Of a DNA stretch of 64,000 bases, positions 43,378-56,148 are shown piece after piece. The position numbers and the translations under genes are program-made. The notes beneath the pieces are model-generated. The model was not told the DNA's origin and did not search any database. It saw only the letters and a list, made by a program, of their open reading frames with translations. The stretch is from DATLGB01 sp963726825 (GTDB lineage Bacteria; Actinomycetota; Thermoleophilia; Solirubrobacterales; Solirubrobacteraceae), in the NCBI GenBank assembly GCA_963726825.1, contig CAVSDT010000001.1:682001-746000 (forward strand), read 5' to 3'. Within the stretch, counting starts at the first letter, position 1; each line of letters opens with the position of its first letter.

Positions 43378-44589
43378 TTACGGGGGTGTGACGACCACGG
43401 CGCGCGTCGCGGCCTCGGGCGCGAGTGCGGTGAGGAGGCGATCCCCCTCGCGCTCCAGGCCGCGCAGGGCGGTCTTCGTGAGCTTCGTCGCCGGGGTGAG
43501 CGTGATGGTCGCCGCACGCCTGGTCGCCTTGTGGGTCCACGTCCCCGCGACCTGGCCGTCGACGAGGAAGCTCGGGTCGATGCGCAGGTTGCCAGGCCGG
43601 TAGACCGCCTCCCGCATCCCCGGCGGCAGGATCCGGTCCCGGCGCGCCGGCGCGTAGGCGAGCAGCAGCGAGTCGAACCCGGCGAGGAACCGCGGCGGCG
43701 CGGGCGTGGCCTCGTCCGGCCGGGGCGCGTGCGCGAGGTCGTGGAGGACCGCGCCGTCCGGGCCCGCGAGGGTGACGAGGTCCGAGGACGAGCCCGCCGC
43801 CAGGCGCCTCAGCGCCGCGTCCACGGACCGCTGCGGCAGGCCCAGCCAGTACGCCGTGTCCTGCGCGACCGCCGGACCGAACGCGCGCAGGTGGGCGAGC
43901 ACGCCGGCCTCGACCGCGGCGTCGGCGTCCATCCGGCGTCCCTCGACGGCCCAGGGCGCCGCCGCGCTGGCGGGTGGCGTCCTGGCCGACCAGGCGCCCG
44001 ACGCCGGGACGCGCACGAGGTCCGCCCGGCGCAGGAGCGGGCGCCAGCCGACGGCCCGGCGGGCCTCGAGCGCCGCGGCGTCCAAGGCGTCCGGGTGCTC
44101 TGCGATCCAGGCCTCGGCGACCGCGGCGGCCACGGCCGGCGTGAGCGGCCCCCGGCGGGGGACGGCCGTCCCGCGGGTCGCCCCACCGGCCGGGGTCGCG
44201 GTTCCGTTCCCGGCCGCCGCCGCGGCGAGCACGGCGGCGCCGATCGCCTCGTCGGCCGGGTCGACGGGCCACGCGTACCCGTGGGTTCCCACGCCCGACG
44301 CCTGGGCCACCGCCGCGTACGCCGCGTGCTCCTCGGCAGCGACGAGATGCAGCGTCCCGCGGATGCCGATGCCGGTGACCACCTCCCCCGCGTCCAGCGC
44401 CGACCACAGCGCCGCGGGCTCGAACCCTGCCAGCCGCGACGCCAGCGCGACCGGCACCTGCGTCCACTGCTGGGCCTGGACGGCGCCGATCGCCCGCAGC
44501 CCGTCGGCCACGCCGAGCGCCAGCGGCGCCAGCAGGCCCTGCCGTGCGAGGGTGGCGCGGTTGAGCGCCGCTGCAGTCACGCCGGGCAT
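43378..44589 (-). CDS. AlkZ-like winged-helix DNA glycosylase/DNA-binding protein
   Basis: A 403-residue protein of the AlkZ/YcaQ-like winged-helix superfamily. Parts include GAVQAQQWTQVPVALASRLA (the Q-x-Q-like catalytic loop of this superfamily), GIGIRGTLHLVAAEEHAAY, and, near the end, LLLAYAPARRDRILPPGMRE, VYRPGNLRIDPSFLVDGQVA and GTWTHK. Members unhook interstrand DNA cross-links or protect antibiotic producers from their own genotoxins. The Ala/Gly-rich middle (about 130-170) is an insertion of low complexity. It is divergent from the secreted protein gene at 44663. Activity on DNA is inferred by family. Confidence 0.75.
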   Translation of the reverse strand: MPGVTAAALNRATLARQGLLAPLALGVADGLRAIGAVQAQQWTQVPVALASRLAGFEPAALWSALDAGEVVTGIGIRGTLHLVAAEEHAAYAAVAQASGVGTHGYAWPVDPADEAIGAAVLAAAAAGNGTATPAGGATRGTAVPRRGPLTPAVAAAVAEAWIAEHPDALDAAALEARRAVGWRPLLRRADLVRVPASGAWSARTPPASAAAPWAVEGRRMDADAAVEAGVLAHLRAFGPAVAQDTAYWLGLPQRSVDAALRRLAAGSSSDLVTLAGPDGAVLHDLAHAPRPDEATPAPPRFLAGFDSLLLAYAPARRDRILPPGMREAVYRPGNLRIDPSFLVDGQVAGTWTHKATRRAATITLTPATKLTKTALRGLEREGDRLLTALAPEAATRAVVVTPP

Positions 44590-44662
44590 CGGCAGCAAGG
44601 ATGACGGAGGATCGTCCCGCCGGGCGACGACACCCGACGGCAGCGCTCGCAGGATGCGCCCC

Positions 44663-45367
44663 ATGCGACGCCTCCTCACCCTCAGTGCCCTCGCGGCGAC
44701 CTGCGCCGCGGTGGCCCTCCCGGCCACCGCCGGCGCCATCGATCTCCCCTCCGGCAAGGACACCTGGCTCGTGTCGGCCAGGGGCATCCAGAAGACCACC
44801 TGGTCGATCGCCCATACGCCCGACGGCACGTTCGAGTGCGATGGTGCGCAGACCGGCAGCGGCACGGAGACGATCCGCTTCACCTCCAAGCCCGTGAAGG
44901 CGACCTCGTTCGTCGGCGGGTCGCTCAAGGGCCTGATCGGCCAGGTCACCCTGGACGCGAAGGGCACCGTCGCCCGCCAGGGCACGCTCACGACCGGCGC
45001 GCCGGCGAACCCCGAGAACTGCCCGGACGGCGTCGGTGGCGGCGACCCCGCGCCCGACTGCGGGTCCAAGCGGTTCACGCACCTGTTCCTCACGCCCGGC
45101 TGGGACCCCAAGGGCCGCCGGGTGCAGCTCGAGCAGGACGACGTCGTCCCGCTCACGCCGAGCTTCGAGCACTGCCCGGTGACGGGCGTGGCGTGGCCGT
45201 CGATCCTCGACGCCGGCGTGCGCTTCCCGTTCCGCGAGCTGTCCGAGAGCGGCAAGCACATCGTGATCGGCAGGGCGAAGAAGGCCGGCCACGACGCCGA
45301 CAGCGACTGGACGACGACGATCCGCTGGGAGCTCGCGCTCAAGCGCGTGAAGTCCGAGCGCTTCTGA
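44663..45367 (+). CDS. secreted hypothetical protein
   Basis: A 234-residue protein with a clear signal peptide (MRRLLTLSALAATCAAVALP, cleavage after ATAGA). The mature domain has at least four Cys (FECDGAQ, PENCPDG, APDCGSK, FEHCPVT), which may form two disulphides, and ends with WTTTIRWELALKRVKS. There are no catalytic motifs I recognise. ATG at 44654 (three codons upstream) is an alternative. A strong terminator follows at 45381. Likely extracytoplasmic; function unknown. Confidence 0.65.
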   Translation: MRRLLTLSALAATCAAVALPATAGAIDLPSGKDTWLVSARGIQKTTWSIAHTPDGTFECDGAQTGSGTETIRFTSKPVKATSFVGGSLKGLIGQVTLDAKGTVARQGTLTTGAPANPENCPDGVGGGDPAPDCGSKRFTHLFLTPGWDPKGRRVQLEQDDVVPLTPSFEHCPVTGVAWPSILDAGVRFPFRELSESGKHIVIGRAKKAGHDADSDWTTTIRWELALKRVKSERF

Positions 45368-45379
45368 CCCTGACGACGA

Positions 45380-45631
45380 CGAAGGGCCCGGTCGACACCG
45401 GGCCCTTCGGTTGCTGCTGTGCTGGTTGACACCACGCCGGCATGTTGCGCCGACTTCGCGCGGCCGGCGGGACGAGTCCCGGCGCCGACGAGGCGGGTGT
45501 CACGGTCTGGATTCCGCTGGCTTGACCCAGCGATGACGCTTCAGCTGAAGCGCCTCCGGCTCAGCGGCCGGACACCTCCAGAGTCCCACAAGAACTGTCA
45601 CTCAGTATTCGGACCACCTCCTTTCTCTGGT
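45380..45631 (-). ncRNA. candidate structured small RNA downstream of gyrA
   Basis: This 311-base interval between gyrA and the secreted-protein gene holds, read leftward, a candidate promoter (see 45638-45666), then CGGACCA/TGGTCCG stem (45634-45628 with 45616-45610) whose loop shows AAAGGAGG, then two more GGAGG motifs (45579-45575, 45557-45553), perfect hairpins TCCGGC/GCCGGA, the 16-base palindrome CGCTTCAGCTGAAGCG (45552-45537) and CGCTGG/CCAGCG (45532-45515), ending at the 45408-45381 terminator. AGAAAGGAGGTGGTCC matches the complement of the 16S 3' end in 15 of 16 positions (the other is a G-U pair). A GTG-started 33-codon frame (45601-45500) is possible, so it could be a small mRNA instead. 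Confidence 0.55.
45381..45408. terminator. strong intrinsic terminator hairpin
   Basis: A 12-bp perfect stem, GAAGGGCCCGGT (45381-45392) with ACCGGGCCCTTC (45397-45408), around the loop CGAC. The flanks are GC-rich without a long T-run (GGTTGCTGCTGT on the right), as is normal at this GC content. It lies 13 bases after the secreted-protein stop and is symmetrical, so it can also end leftward transcription from the gyrA side. Confidence 0.88.
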
Positions 45632-45637
45632 CCGTCC

Positions 45638-45666
45638 AGAGTATCGAAGGCGGCGGCGGGAGTGAA
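45638..45666 (-). promoter_or_regulatory. candidate promoter of the small RNA
   Basis: On the minus strand TTCACT (45666-45661) and TACTCT (45643-45638) are 17 bases apart, a fair match to vegetative -35 and TANNNT -10 boxes. A start near 45631 would begin the transcript with the SD-displaying hairpin. It lies wholly in the gap after the gyrA stop. Confidence 0.4.
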
Positions 45667-45678
45667 GCGGTTGACGCG

Positions 45679-48318
<2,640 letters not shown>

Positions 48319-48330
48319 TCCGGTCCTCCC

Positions 48331-50748
<2,418 letters not shown>

Positions 50749-50957
50749 AGGTCCTCCGTCTGCGTACGTCGCCCCGGCGCTGCGCGCGCGGGAGGCGGAC
50801 GCTCGAGCAGGGGCGGAAGTTCTCCCCTCAGGATACCCGTCCCGGCGGCGGCATAGCGCGCGTGTGCGCGCGATGGCTGAAATCGGGCGACCAGAGGCGG
50901 CTGGAAGGCGCGCTGACGGCTTCCGCGGGACCCTACCTGTGGGGCGGGTCGTCCGGG

Positions 50958-51263
50958 CTAGCCCGGGGGCGGCTTGGCCTGGACCCGGAGATCCGTGACG
51001 GCCGGGCGGCCGAGACGGGCGTTGAGGTTGGCCACCACGTGCTCGCGCAGCAGCGTCAGCTCACTGGCGCGCGCCGCGTCGCCGCCCGCGACCCGCACGA
51101 CGCCGGCCTCCTCGCCCGTCGGCATCGTGACCCCGGCGAACAGGGGGCCGACGGCGTCGTCCCACACCGCCTGCACCTCGGCCAGGAGGGTGCGCGGGCG
51201 CAGGTCGTCGGCGACCCGCTGCAGGGCCGGCGCGAACGGGCGGGCGGCATGGCGGCGCGGCAT
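50958..51263 (-). CDS. DUF721/DciA-like protein
   Basis: A 101-residue DUF721 protein, recognised by LAEVQAVWDDAVGPLFAGVT (the conserved W-x2-[AIV]-V-G helix) and position between recF and gyrB, as in other actinobacteria. DciA relatives help load the replicative helicase DnaB in bacteria lacking DnaC. The C-terminal half (ELTLLREHVVANLNARLGRP) resembles a KH-like nucleic-acid fold. The 136 bases between recF and this gene show no gene. Confidence 0.82.
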   Translation of the reverse strand: MPRRHAARPFAPALQRVADDLRPRTLLAEVQAVWDDAVGPLFAGVTMPTGEEAGVVRVAGGDAARASELTLLREHVVANLNARLGRPAVTDLRVQAKPPPG

Positions 51264-51399
51264 CAGGCGTCGTCCCGGAGCTGCACCTGCCGGCGAGCAT
51301 CGAAGCGCGCCGCGCGGCCGCCGGTGCTGGCAGGACACGCCATGACCGGCACGGTGGGCACCGGCCGGCCGGTGGTGGCGTTGGGAGCTGCTGCGCCGG

Positions 51400-52527
51400 T
51401 CACGCGGCCGCCTCGATCGTGCCGTCCGGCGCTGTCGCCTGCACCACGCCGCCCTCGACGATCGCCACCCGCGCGACGTCGTGGCGGTCGGAGCCGGGGA
51501 CGAGGCCGAGCTCCGTCGCGGCGATCACGCTCTGGCCGCCCCCGGCGCGCAGCGCGTCCACCAAGGCGGACCGGCGGCCGGCGTCGAGCTCGGACATCGG
51601 ATCGTCGAGGAGCATGAGCGGCGGGGTCCCGCGCACCTCGGCCAGCTCGTCGCGCTCGGCGATCAGCAGCGCCAGGAGCGCAAGCCGCTGCTGGCCGCGC
51701 GAGCCGTACGCGCGCAGGTCGCGGCCGGCGCGCTCGAAGCCGAGGTCGTCGCGATGCGGGCCGTGGCCGGTGAAGCCCCGCTGCAAGTCGCCGTCGACGC
51801 GCTCGGCGAGCTCGGCGCAGAGCTCCGCCTCCGTCGCGGCCTTCGACCGCGGCTTGTAGCGCAGCTCGCCCTCCGCCTCGAAGCCGAGGGCCGCCGCGTG
51901 GGCGGCGAAGCGCGGGCGCAGCCGCTCGACCCCCTCGCGCCGGTCGGCCATCAGCGCCATCCCGTGGCGGGCGAGCTCGCGGTCCCACACGCCCAGCTGC
52001 GCCGTCCCCGCCCGGCCGGCCTTGATCGCGGCGACGAGCGCGTTGCGCTGCGCGAGGGCCTGGGCGTACGCCCGCCGCGTCCCCACGCGGGCCGGCCACA
52101 GGGCGGCGAGCACCTGATCCAGGTGGGCGCGCCGCAGCGACGGCGTGCCGGCGATGAGCTCGAGCCGGTCAGGCAGGAACACGGAGACGAGCGGCCGCAC
52201 GGGTGCGTCGGCCAGGCGCTCCACCGGTGCACCGTCGACCGTGAAGCGCTTCGCCTCCCCCGGCTGGAAGCCGACCGTCAGCTTGTGCCCGCCGTCGTCG
52301 CCGGTGACGTCGAGCTCCAGGCGCAGGACGCCGGCGCCGAAGGCCACGCACTCGCGCTCGTTGCCCGTCCGGCAGGAGCGGCCGGTGCAGGCGAAGTAGA
52401 GCGCCTCGAGCAGGTTCGACTTGCCCGCCCCGTTGCGGCCGGCGACGACCGTGATCGTCGGGCCGAGGCGCACCTCCGCCCGCTCGTAGGTGCGGAAGCC
52501 GCGCAGCCTGAGCGCGTCGGCGCGCAC
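51400..52527 (-). CDS. recF: DNA replication and repair protein RecF
   Basis: A 375-residue RecF. Walker A is GRNGAGKSNLLEAL near residue 30; the ABC signature is YGSRGQQRLALLALLIAERD; Walker B is PPLMLLDDPMSELDAGRR. It begins GTG (VRADALRLRGFRTYERAEVR), 10 bases after the dnaN stop on the same strand. It loads RecA onto gapped DNA. Length is normal. Confidence 0.96.
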   Translation of the reverse strand: MRADALRLRGFRTYERAEVRLGPTITVVAGRNGAGKSNLLEALYFACTGRSCRTGNERECVAFGAGVLRLELDVTGDDGGHKLTVGFQPGEAKRFTVDGAPVERLADAPVRPLVSVFLPDRLELIAGTPSLRRAHLDQVLAALWPARVGTRRAYAQALAQRNALVAAIKAGRAGTAQLGVWDRELARHGMALMADRREGVERLRPRFAAHAAALGFEAEGELRYKPRSKAATEAELCAELAERVDGDLQRGFTGHGPHRDDLGFERAGRDLRAYGSRGQQRLALLALLIAERDELAEVRGTPPLMLLDDPMSELDAGRRSALVDALRAGGGQSVIAATELGLVPGSDRHDVARVAIVEGGVVQATAPDGTIEAAA

Positions 52528-52537
52528 GGTCAGCCCT

Positions 52538-53647
52538 CTAGACGTTCAGGCGGATCGGCATCAGGAGGTAGACGAACCCGGAGCCGTCCGCCGCGCTGAG
52601 CAGGCCGGGACGCAGCGGCGAGATGAGCTTGAGCAGCACGTCCCCCGAGTCGACGCTCTCGAGGCCGTCGCGCAGGAAGTCCGGGTTGAAGCCGATCTCG
52701 AGCGGCTCGCCGCTGAACGGGACGGGGATCGTCTCCGACGCCTCGCCGATGTCCGGCGTGCGCGCCGACACCGTCAGCTCGCCCTCGGCGAAGGCGAGCC
52801 GCAGCGGCGCGTTCTTCTGCGCCAGCAGCGCGATGCGCCGGACGACGTCGGTGACCTCGCCGGCGGTGAGACGCAGCTCGTGCTCGTAGGCGTCCGGCAG
52901 CAGCTGGCGGTAGTTGGGGAACTGGCCGTCGATCAGGCGCGAGGACAGGACGGTCCCGCCGACGGCGAAGACCACCTGGTTCGTGCGCACGGAGACCTGG
53001 AGCGGCTCGCCGTCGGAGGCGCCGACGATGCGGGTCAGCTCCTGGAGCGCGCGATTGGGCACGTTGGCCTCGATGGTCCCGTCCAGCGGGGCCTCGAGGG
53101 CCGTCTCCTTGACCGCGAGGCGGTAGGAGTCCGTCGCGACCATCCGCAGCTCCGACTCGGCCGCCGACACGAGGATGCCGGTCAGGACCGGTCGCGTCTC
53201 GTCCCGCGAGGCGGAGCGCACGACCTTGGCGATCGTGGCCACGAAGGCATCGGCGGGCACGGACACCCGCTCGCCCTCGTCGGCGTCCGGGAAGGGCGGG
53301 AAGTCCTCGAGACGCAGCGTGCGGATGTGGAAGGTGGCGTTGCCGCCCTTGAGCTCGACGTCCTGCTCGGCGGGCCGCAGCTCGACGGAGACCTCCGAAC
53401 CCGGCAGCGCCCGGACGACGTCGACGAGCAGCCGGGCCGGGAGGACCACGGCGCCCTCACGCACGACCTCGCCGTCGAGCGGCACGCGCAGGCCGATCTC
53501 CATGTCCGTGGCCCGCAGCTCGATGCCGGTGGGCCCGGCGAGCACCTGGACCCCGGACAGCGCCTGGATGGCGCTGCGGGTCGAGGCGGCGCGGGTGACC
53601 GTCTGCAGTTGGGTGAAGAGGGCATCGCGCCCGGTGGTCAGCTTCAT
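52538..53647 (-). CDS. dnaN: DNA polymerase III beta sliding clamp
   Basis: A 369-residue DnaN starting MKLTTGRDALFTQLQTVTRA, with the three-domain clamp pattern and the conserved end YLLMPIRL. GFNPDFLRDGLESV is the usual second-to-last strand. It encircles DNA as the processivity factor for the replisome. It lies 175 bases downstream of dnaA, and recF follows. Confidence 0.97.
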   Translation of the reverse strand: MKLTTGRDALFTQLQTVTRAASTRSAIQALSGVQVLAGPTGIELRATDMEIGLRVPLDGEVVREGAVVLPARLLVDVVRALPGSEVSVELRPAEQDVELKGGNATFHIRTLRLEDFPPFPDADEGERVSVPADAFVATIAKVVRSASRDETRPVLTGILVSAAESELRMVATDSYRLAVKETALEAPLDGTIEANVPNRALQELTRIVGASDGEPLQVSVRTNQVVFAVGGTVLSSRLIDGQFPNYRQLLPDAYEHELRLTAGEVTDVVRRIALLAQKNAPLRLAFAEGELTVSARTPDIGEASETIPVPFSGEPLEIGFNPDFLRDGLESVDSGDVLLKLISPLRPGLLSAADGSGFVYLLMPIRLNV

Positions 53648-53822
53648 CGCGCTGGCTCCCCCTCAGGAAGGCGACTCGGATCCTCGGTATAGGAGGAAGG
53701 GTCAGTAGTGGCTGTGCAGAAGTGCATGGTGCGGCTGGTTCCCTGCTCGTTGCGGTCGTTCGGGTGTGGACAACCGGTGCACGGACCCACGAAGTCTGTC
53801 AGTCCAGTCGGCGGAGTCATGG
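53648..53822. other. dnaA-dnaN intergenic region with DnaA box
   Basis: These 175 bases hold TGTGGACAA at 53765-53773, a perfect minus-strand TTGTCCACA actinobacterial DnaA box, and TGTGCAGAA at 53713-53721, one change from the TTGTGCACA form on the minus strand. No AT-rich unwinding stretch is obvious. It is one of two candidate parts of oriC (the other is upstream of dnaA). It also carries dnaN's promoter and leader. Confidence 0.6.
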
Positions 53823-55151
53823 TCAGCCCGCGAGCTCGGTGCGCAGCCTGTGCACGAGCGCGGCGGACTCGGGGTCGGCCTCGATGCGCGCCGTCGTCTT
53901 GCGGCAGGCGTTGAGGACGGTGGTGTGCTCGCGGCCGAACGCGCCGCCGATCTTGGGCGTCGAGGCCTGGGTGAGCTCGCGCGCGAGGAACATGGCGACG
54001 TGCCGCGCCCAGGTGACGTCGGCGGTCCGCGCGGTGGAGACGAGCGCCTCGCGGCTGACGTGGAGGGCGGCGCACACGGCGTCCTGGATCGCCTCGATCG
54101 TCGGCGGGCCGCTCGGGGCGGGCGCCGGCAGGTCGGGGTAGAGGCCGGCCAGCACCTCCGTGGCCAGCTCGACCGTGGCCGGGCGGCCGGTGAGCGACGC
54201 GAAGGCGACGACGCGGATCAGCGCGCCTTGGAGGGCGCGCACGTTGGACTCCACCCGGCGGGCGATCAGCTCCACCGCGGCGTCCTCGACCGCCGTCAGC
54301 GCGTCCTGGGCGACGCTCTTGCGCAGGATGGTCCGGCGCGTGGGGAGGTCGGGCGGCTCGAGGGAGACGACGAGGCCGGCCGCGTAGCGCGCCCGCAGCC
54401 GCTCGTCGGTGCCGTCCAGGTCCTGCGGGGGCCGGTCGGAGGTCAGCACGATCTGGGCACCGGTCTCGTGCAGCGCGTTGAAGGTGTGGAAGAACTCCTC
54501 CTCCGTGCGGGCCTTGGCCTGGAGGAACTGGACGTCGTCGACGAGGAGCACGTCGACGTCGCGGTACTCCGCCTTGAACGCGTCGATGGCCTTCGCGCGC
54601 AACGCGCCCGTGAAGTGGGTGGTGAAGGCCTCGGCGGTCGTGTAGCGGACCGTGCCGCCGCCGTGGCGCTCGACGTAGCCGCCGATCGCGCGCAGCAGGT
54701 GGGTCTTGCCCAGGCCCGGGCGCCCGTAGAGGAACAGGGGGTTGTAGGCCAGGCCCGGCAGCTCGGCGACGGCCAGGGCGGCCGCGTGGGCCATCTGGTT
54801 GCCCGCGCCGATGACGAACTGGTCGAAGGCCATGCGCGGGTCGGGTGCGGCGTCCTGGGCGCGCCGCGACCGCGAGCCGCCACCGGCCGCCACCGGCGGC
54901 GGGTCGCTGCCGGGGGCCACGAGCTCCACGCGCACGTCGGGCCCGAGCACCGATTCGGCGCAGCGCTGCAACCGCCGGCCGAAGCGGTCGCGCACCCAGC
55001 CGCGCACGTTGTCGGGGGCCTCCAGGACGAGCACGTCGTCCCCGAGCTCGCGCAGGGCGAGCTTGTCGAGCCACAGGCGCCAGTTCGTGTCGCTGACGGA
55101 GCGCCGGAGCTCGGCGCGGACACGATCGAAGGCGGGGTCGGTGACGGGCAA
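53823..55151 (-). CDS. dnaA: chromosomal replication initiator DnaA
   Basis: A 442-residue DnaA with short domain II. Domain I ends VRGWVRDRFGRRLQRC; the AAA+ part has GRPGLGKTHLLRAIG (Walker A), VLLVDDVQFLQ (Walker B) and LTSDRPPQDLD; domain IV ends with FGREHTTVLNACRKT, the DnaA-box-binding signature. The only plausible start is TTG at 55151 (LPVTDPAFDRVRAELRRSV): the valine after it is GTC and no ATG or GTG lies in frame nearby. No Shine-Dalgarno precedes it. A candidate -10 TACGGT (minus, 55209-55204) would give a leader of about 45 bases. Confidence 0.96.
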   Translation of the reverse strand: MPVTDPAFDRVRAELRRSVSDTNWRLWLDKLALRELGDDVLVLEAPDNVRGWVRDRFGRRLQRCAESVLGPDVRVELVAPGSDPPPVAAGGGSRSRRAQDAAPDPRMAFDQFVIGAGNQMAHAAALAVAELPGLAYNPLFLYGRPGLGKTHLLRAIGGYVERHGGGTVRYTTAEAFTTHFTGALRAKAIDAFKAEYRDVDVLLVDDVQFLQAKARTEEEFFHTFNALHETGAQIVLTSDRPPQDLDGTDERLRARYAAGLVVSLEPPDLPTRRTILRKSVAQDALTAVEDAAVELIARRVESNVRALQGALIRVVAFASLTGRPATVELATEVLAGLYPDLPAPAPSGPPTIEAIQDAVCAALHVSREALVSTARTADVTWARHVAMFLARELTQASTPKIGGAFGREHTTVLNACRKTTARIEADPESAALVHRLRTELAG

Positions 55152-55382
55152 GGGGCAGGGTCCGGGCGGCGCCAGACGGGCGGCTGACCGGCGGACGAGC
55201 GCGACCGTAGCGCACCCCTGGCGGCGGCCCTGCGGGACTCCGGGACGGTCGCCGCAAATCGCGAGGAACGGGTTGTGCACAGCCCCCTGTGCACCGGCGC
55301 CGACGCGCGTCGGTGGGCGCGCCCGGCCACCACCGCTACCCTTCGGAGGCCCGCAGGATCGACCTCTGGACGACCGAGAACC
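55152..55382. other. dnaA-rpmH divergent region, oriC candidate
   Basis: A 231-base region between divergent dnaA and rpmH. TTGTGCACA at 55273-55281 is a DnaA box, and TGTGCACCG at 55288-55296 is a weaker one in opposite orientation, together forming a close inverted pair. A TACCCT candidate -10 for rpmH is at 55337-55342 and TACGGT for dnaA at 55209-55204. Strand change of almost all genes on either side supports this as the replication origin. Confidence 0.55.
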
Positions 55383-55526
55383 ATGAAGCGCACCTACCAG
55401 CCCAAGAAGCGCAAGCGCGCCCGCACCCACGGCTTCCGCGAGCGCATGAGCACGCGCGCCGGCCGCGCGGTCCTCAAGCGCCGCCGCGACAAGGGCCGCA
55501 AGCGGCTCACCGTCTCGTCGCACTAG
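55383..55526 (+). CDS. rpmH: ribosomal protein bL34
   Basis: A 47-residue bL34: MKRTYQPKKRKRARTHGFRE, then RMSTRAGRAVLKRRRDKGRK and RLTVSSH, fully typical in length and sequence. It starts the rightward rpmH-rnpA-yidD-yidC-jag-rsmG-parA-parB row found near most bacterial origins. Confidence 0.98.
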   Translation: MKRTYQPKKRKRARTHGFRERMSTRAGRAVLKRRRDKGRKRLTVSSH

Positions 55527-55528
55527 GG

Positions 55529-55879
55529 ATGCCCCCGAAGCGCCGCCGCCTGTCCCGCTCCGCTGAGTTCGAGCGGGTCTACCGGCAGGGGCGCTCGAAA
55601 GGCAACCGCTTCCTGGTGCTCTACGCGTTCCCGCGTGAGGAGCCCGCCGACGCCCCGCGCCTCGGCCTGTCCGTCTCCCGCAAGGTCGGCGGCGCCGTCG
55701 AGCGCGCCCGGGTGAAGCGCTGCCTGCGCGAGGCGTTCTGGGCCGAGGCCGAGCGGCTGCCGGCCGGCTCGGACTACGTCGTCGTCGCCCGGCCGGACGC
55801 CGGCGAGCTCGCCGAGCGCGACGGCTGCAACGGCGTGCGCTCGAGCCTGGCCGAGCTCGTGGAGAAGTTCGAGGCCTGA
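55529..55879 (+). CDS. rnpA: ribonuclease P protein component
   Basis: A 116-residue RnpA. SAEFERVYRQGRSKGNRFLV, LGLSVSRKVGGAVERARVKR and REAFWAE carry the RNR-type RNA-binding motif. It binds the catalytic RNase P RNA to trim tRNA 5' ends. It starts two bases after rpmH and overlaps yidD by one base. Confidence 0.96.
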   Translation: MPPKRRRLSRSAEFERVYRQGRSKGNRFLVLYAFPREEPADAPRLGLSVSRKVGGAVERARVKRCLREAFWAEAERLPAGSDYVVVARPDAGELAERDGCNGVRSSLAELVEKFEA

Positions 55880-56148
55880 TGCGCGCCGTCCGCGCCGTCA
55901 TCCTCGCCCCCATCCGCTTCTACGCGCGGTGGATCTCCCCGGGACTGCCGCCGCGGTGCAGGTACCATCCCTCCTGCTCCGCCTACGCGGTGCAGTCGGT
56001 GGAACGCTTTGGCATCCTGCGCGGACTCGTGCTGGCGGTCTGGAGAGTCCTTCGCTGCAACCCGTGGAGCCACGGGGGTTTCGACCCGCCTGAAGCCCAG
56101 ACCCTGTTCCGGTCCCCCGCGGCCACCCCCACCCCTCCGCAGCCATGA
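55879..56148 (+). CDS. yidD: membrane protein insertion efficiency factor YidD
   Basis: An 89-residue YidD: FYARWISPGLPPRCRYHPSC, then SAYAVQSVERFGILRGLVLA and RVLRCNPWSHGGFDP, keeping the three conserved cysteines. A Pro/Thr-rich tail follows. It helps YidC insert proteins and sits between rnpA and yidC as usual. It overlaps yidC by four bases. Confidence 0.96.
   Translation: MRAVRAVILAPIRFYARWISPGLPPRCRYHPSCSAYAVQSVERFGILRGLVLAVWRVLRCNPWSHGGFDPPEAQTLFRSPAATPTPPQP

Noticed and set aside
45611..45625. GGACCACCTCCTTTC on the plus strand looks like the 3' end of 16S rRNA
   Set aside because: The bases upstream on the plus strand do not match the conserved 16S helix 45 region, so it is not an rRNA fragment; it is treated as the complement of an SD-like motif.
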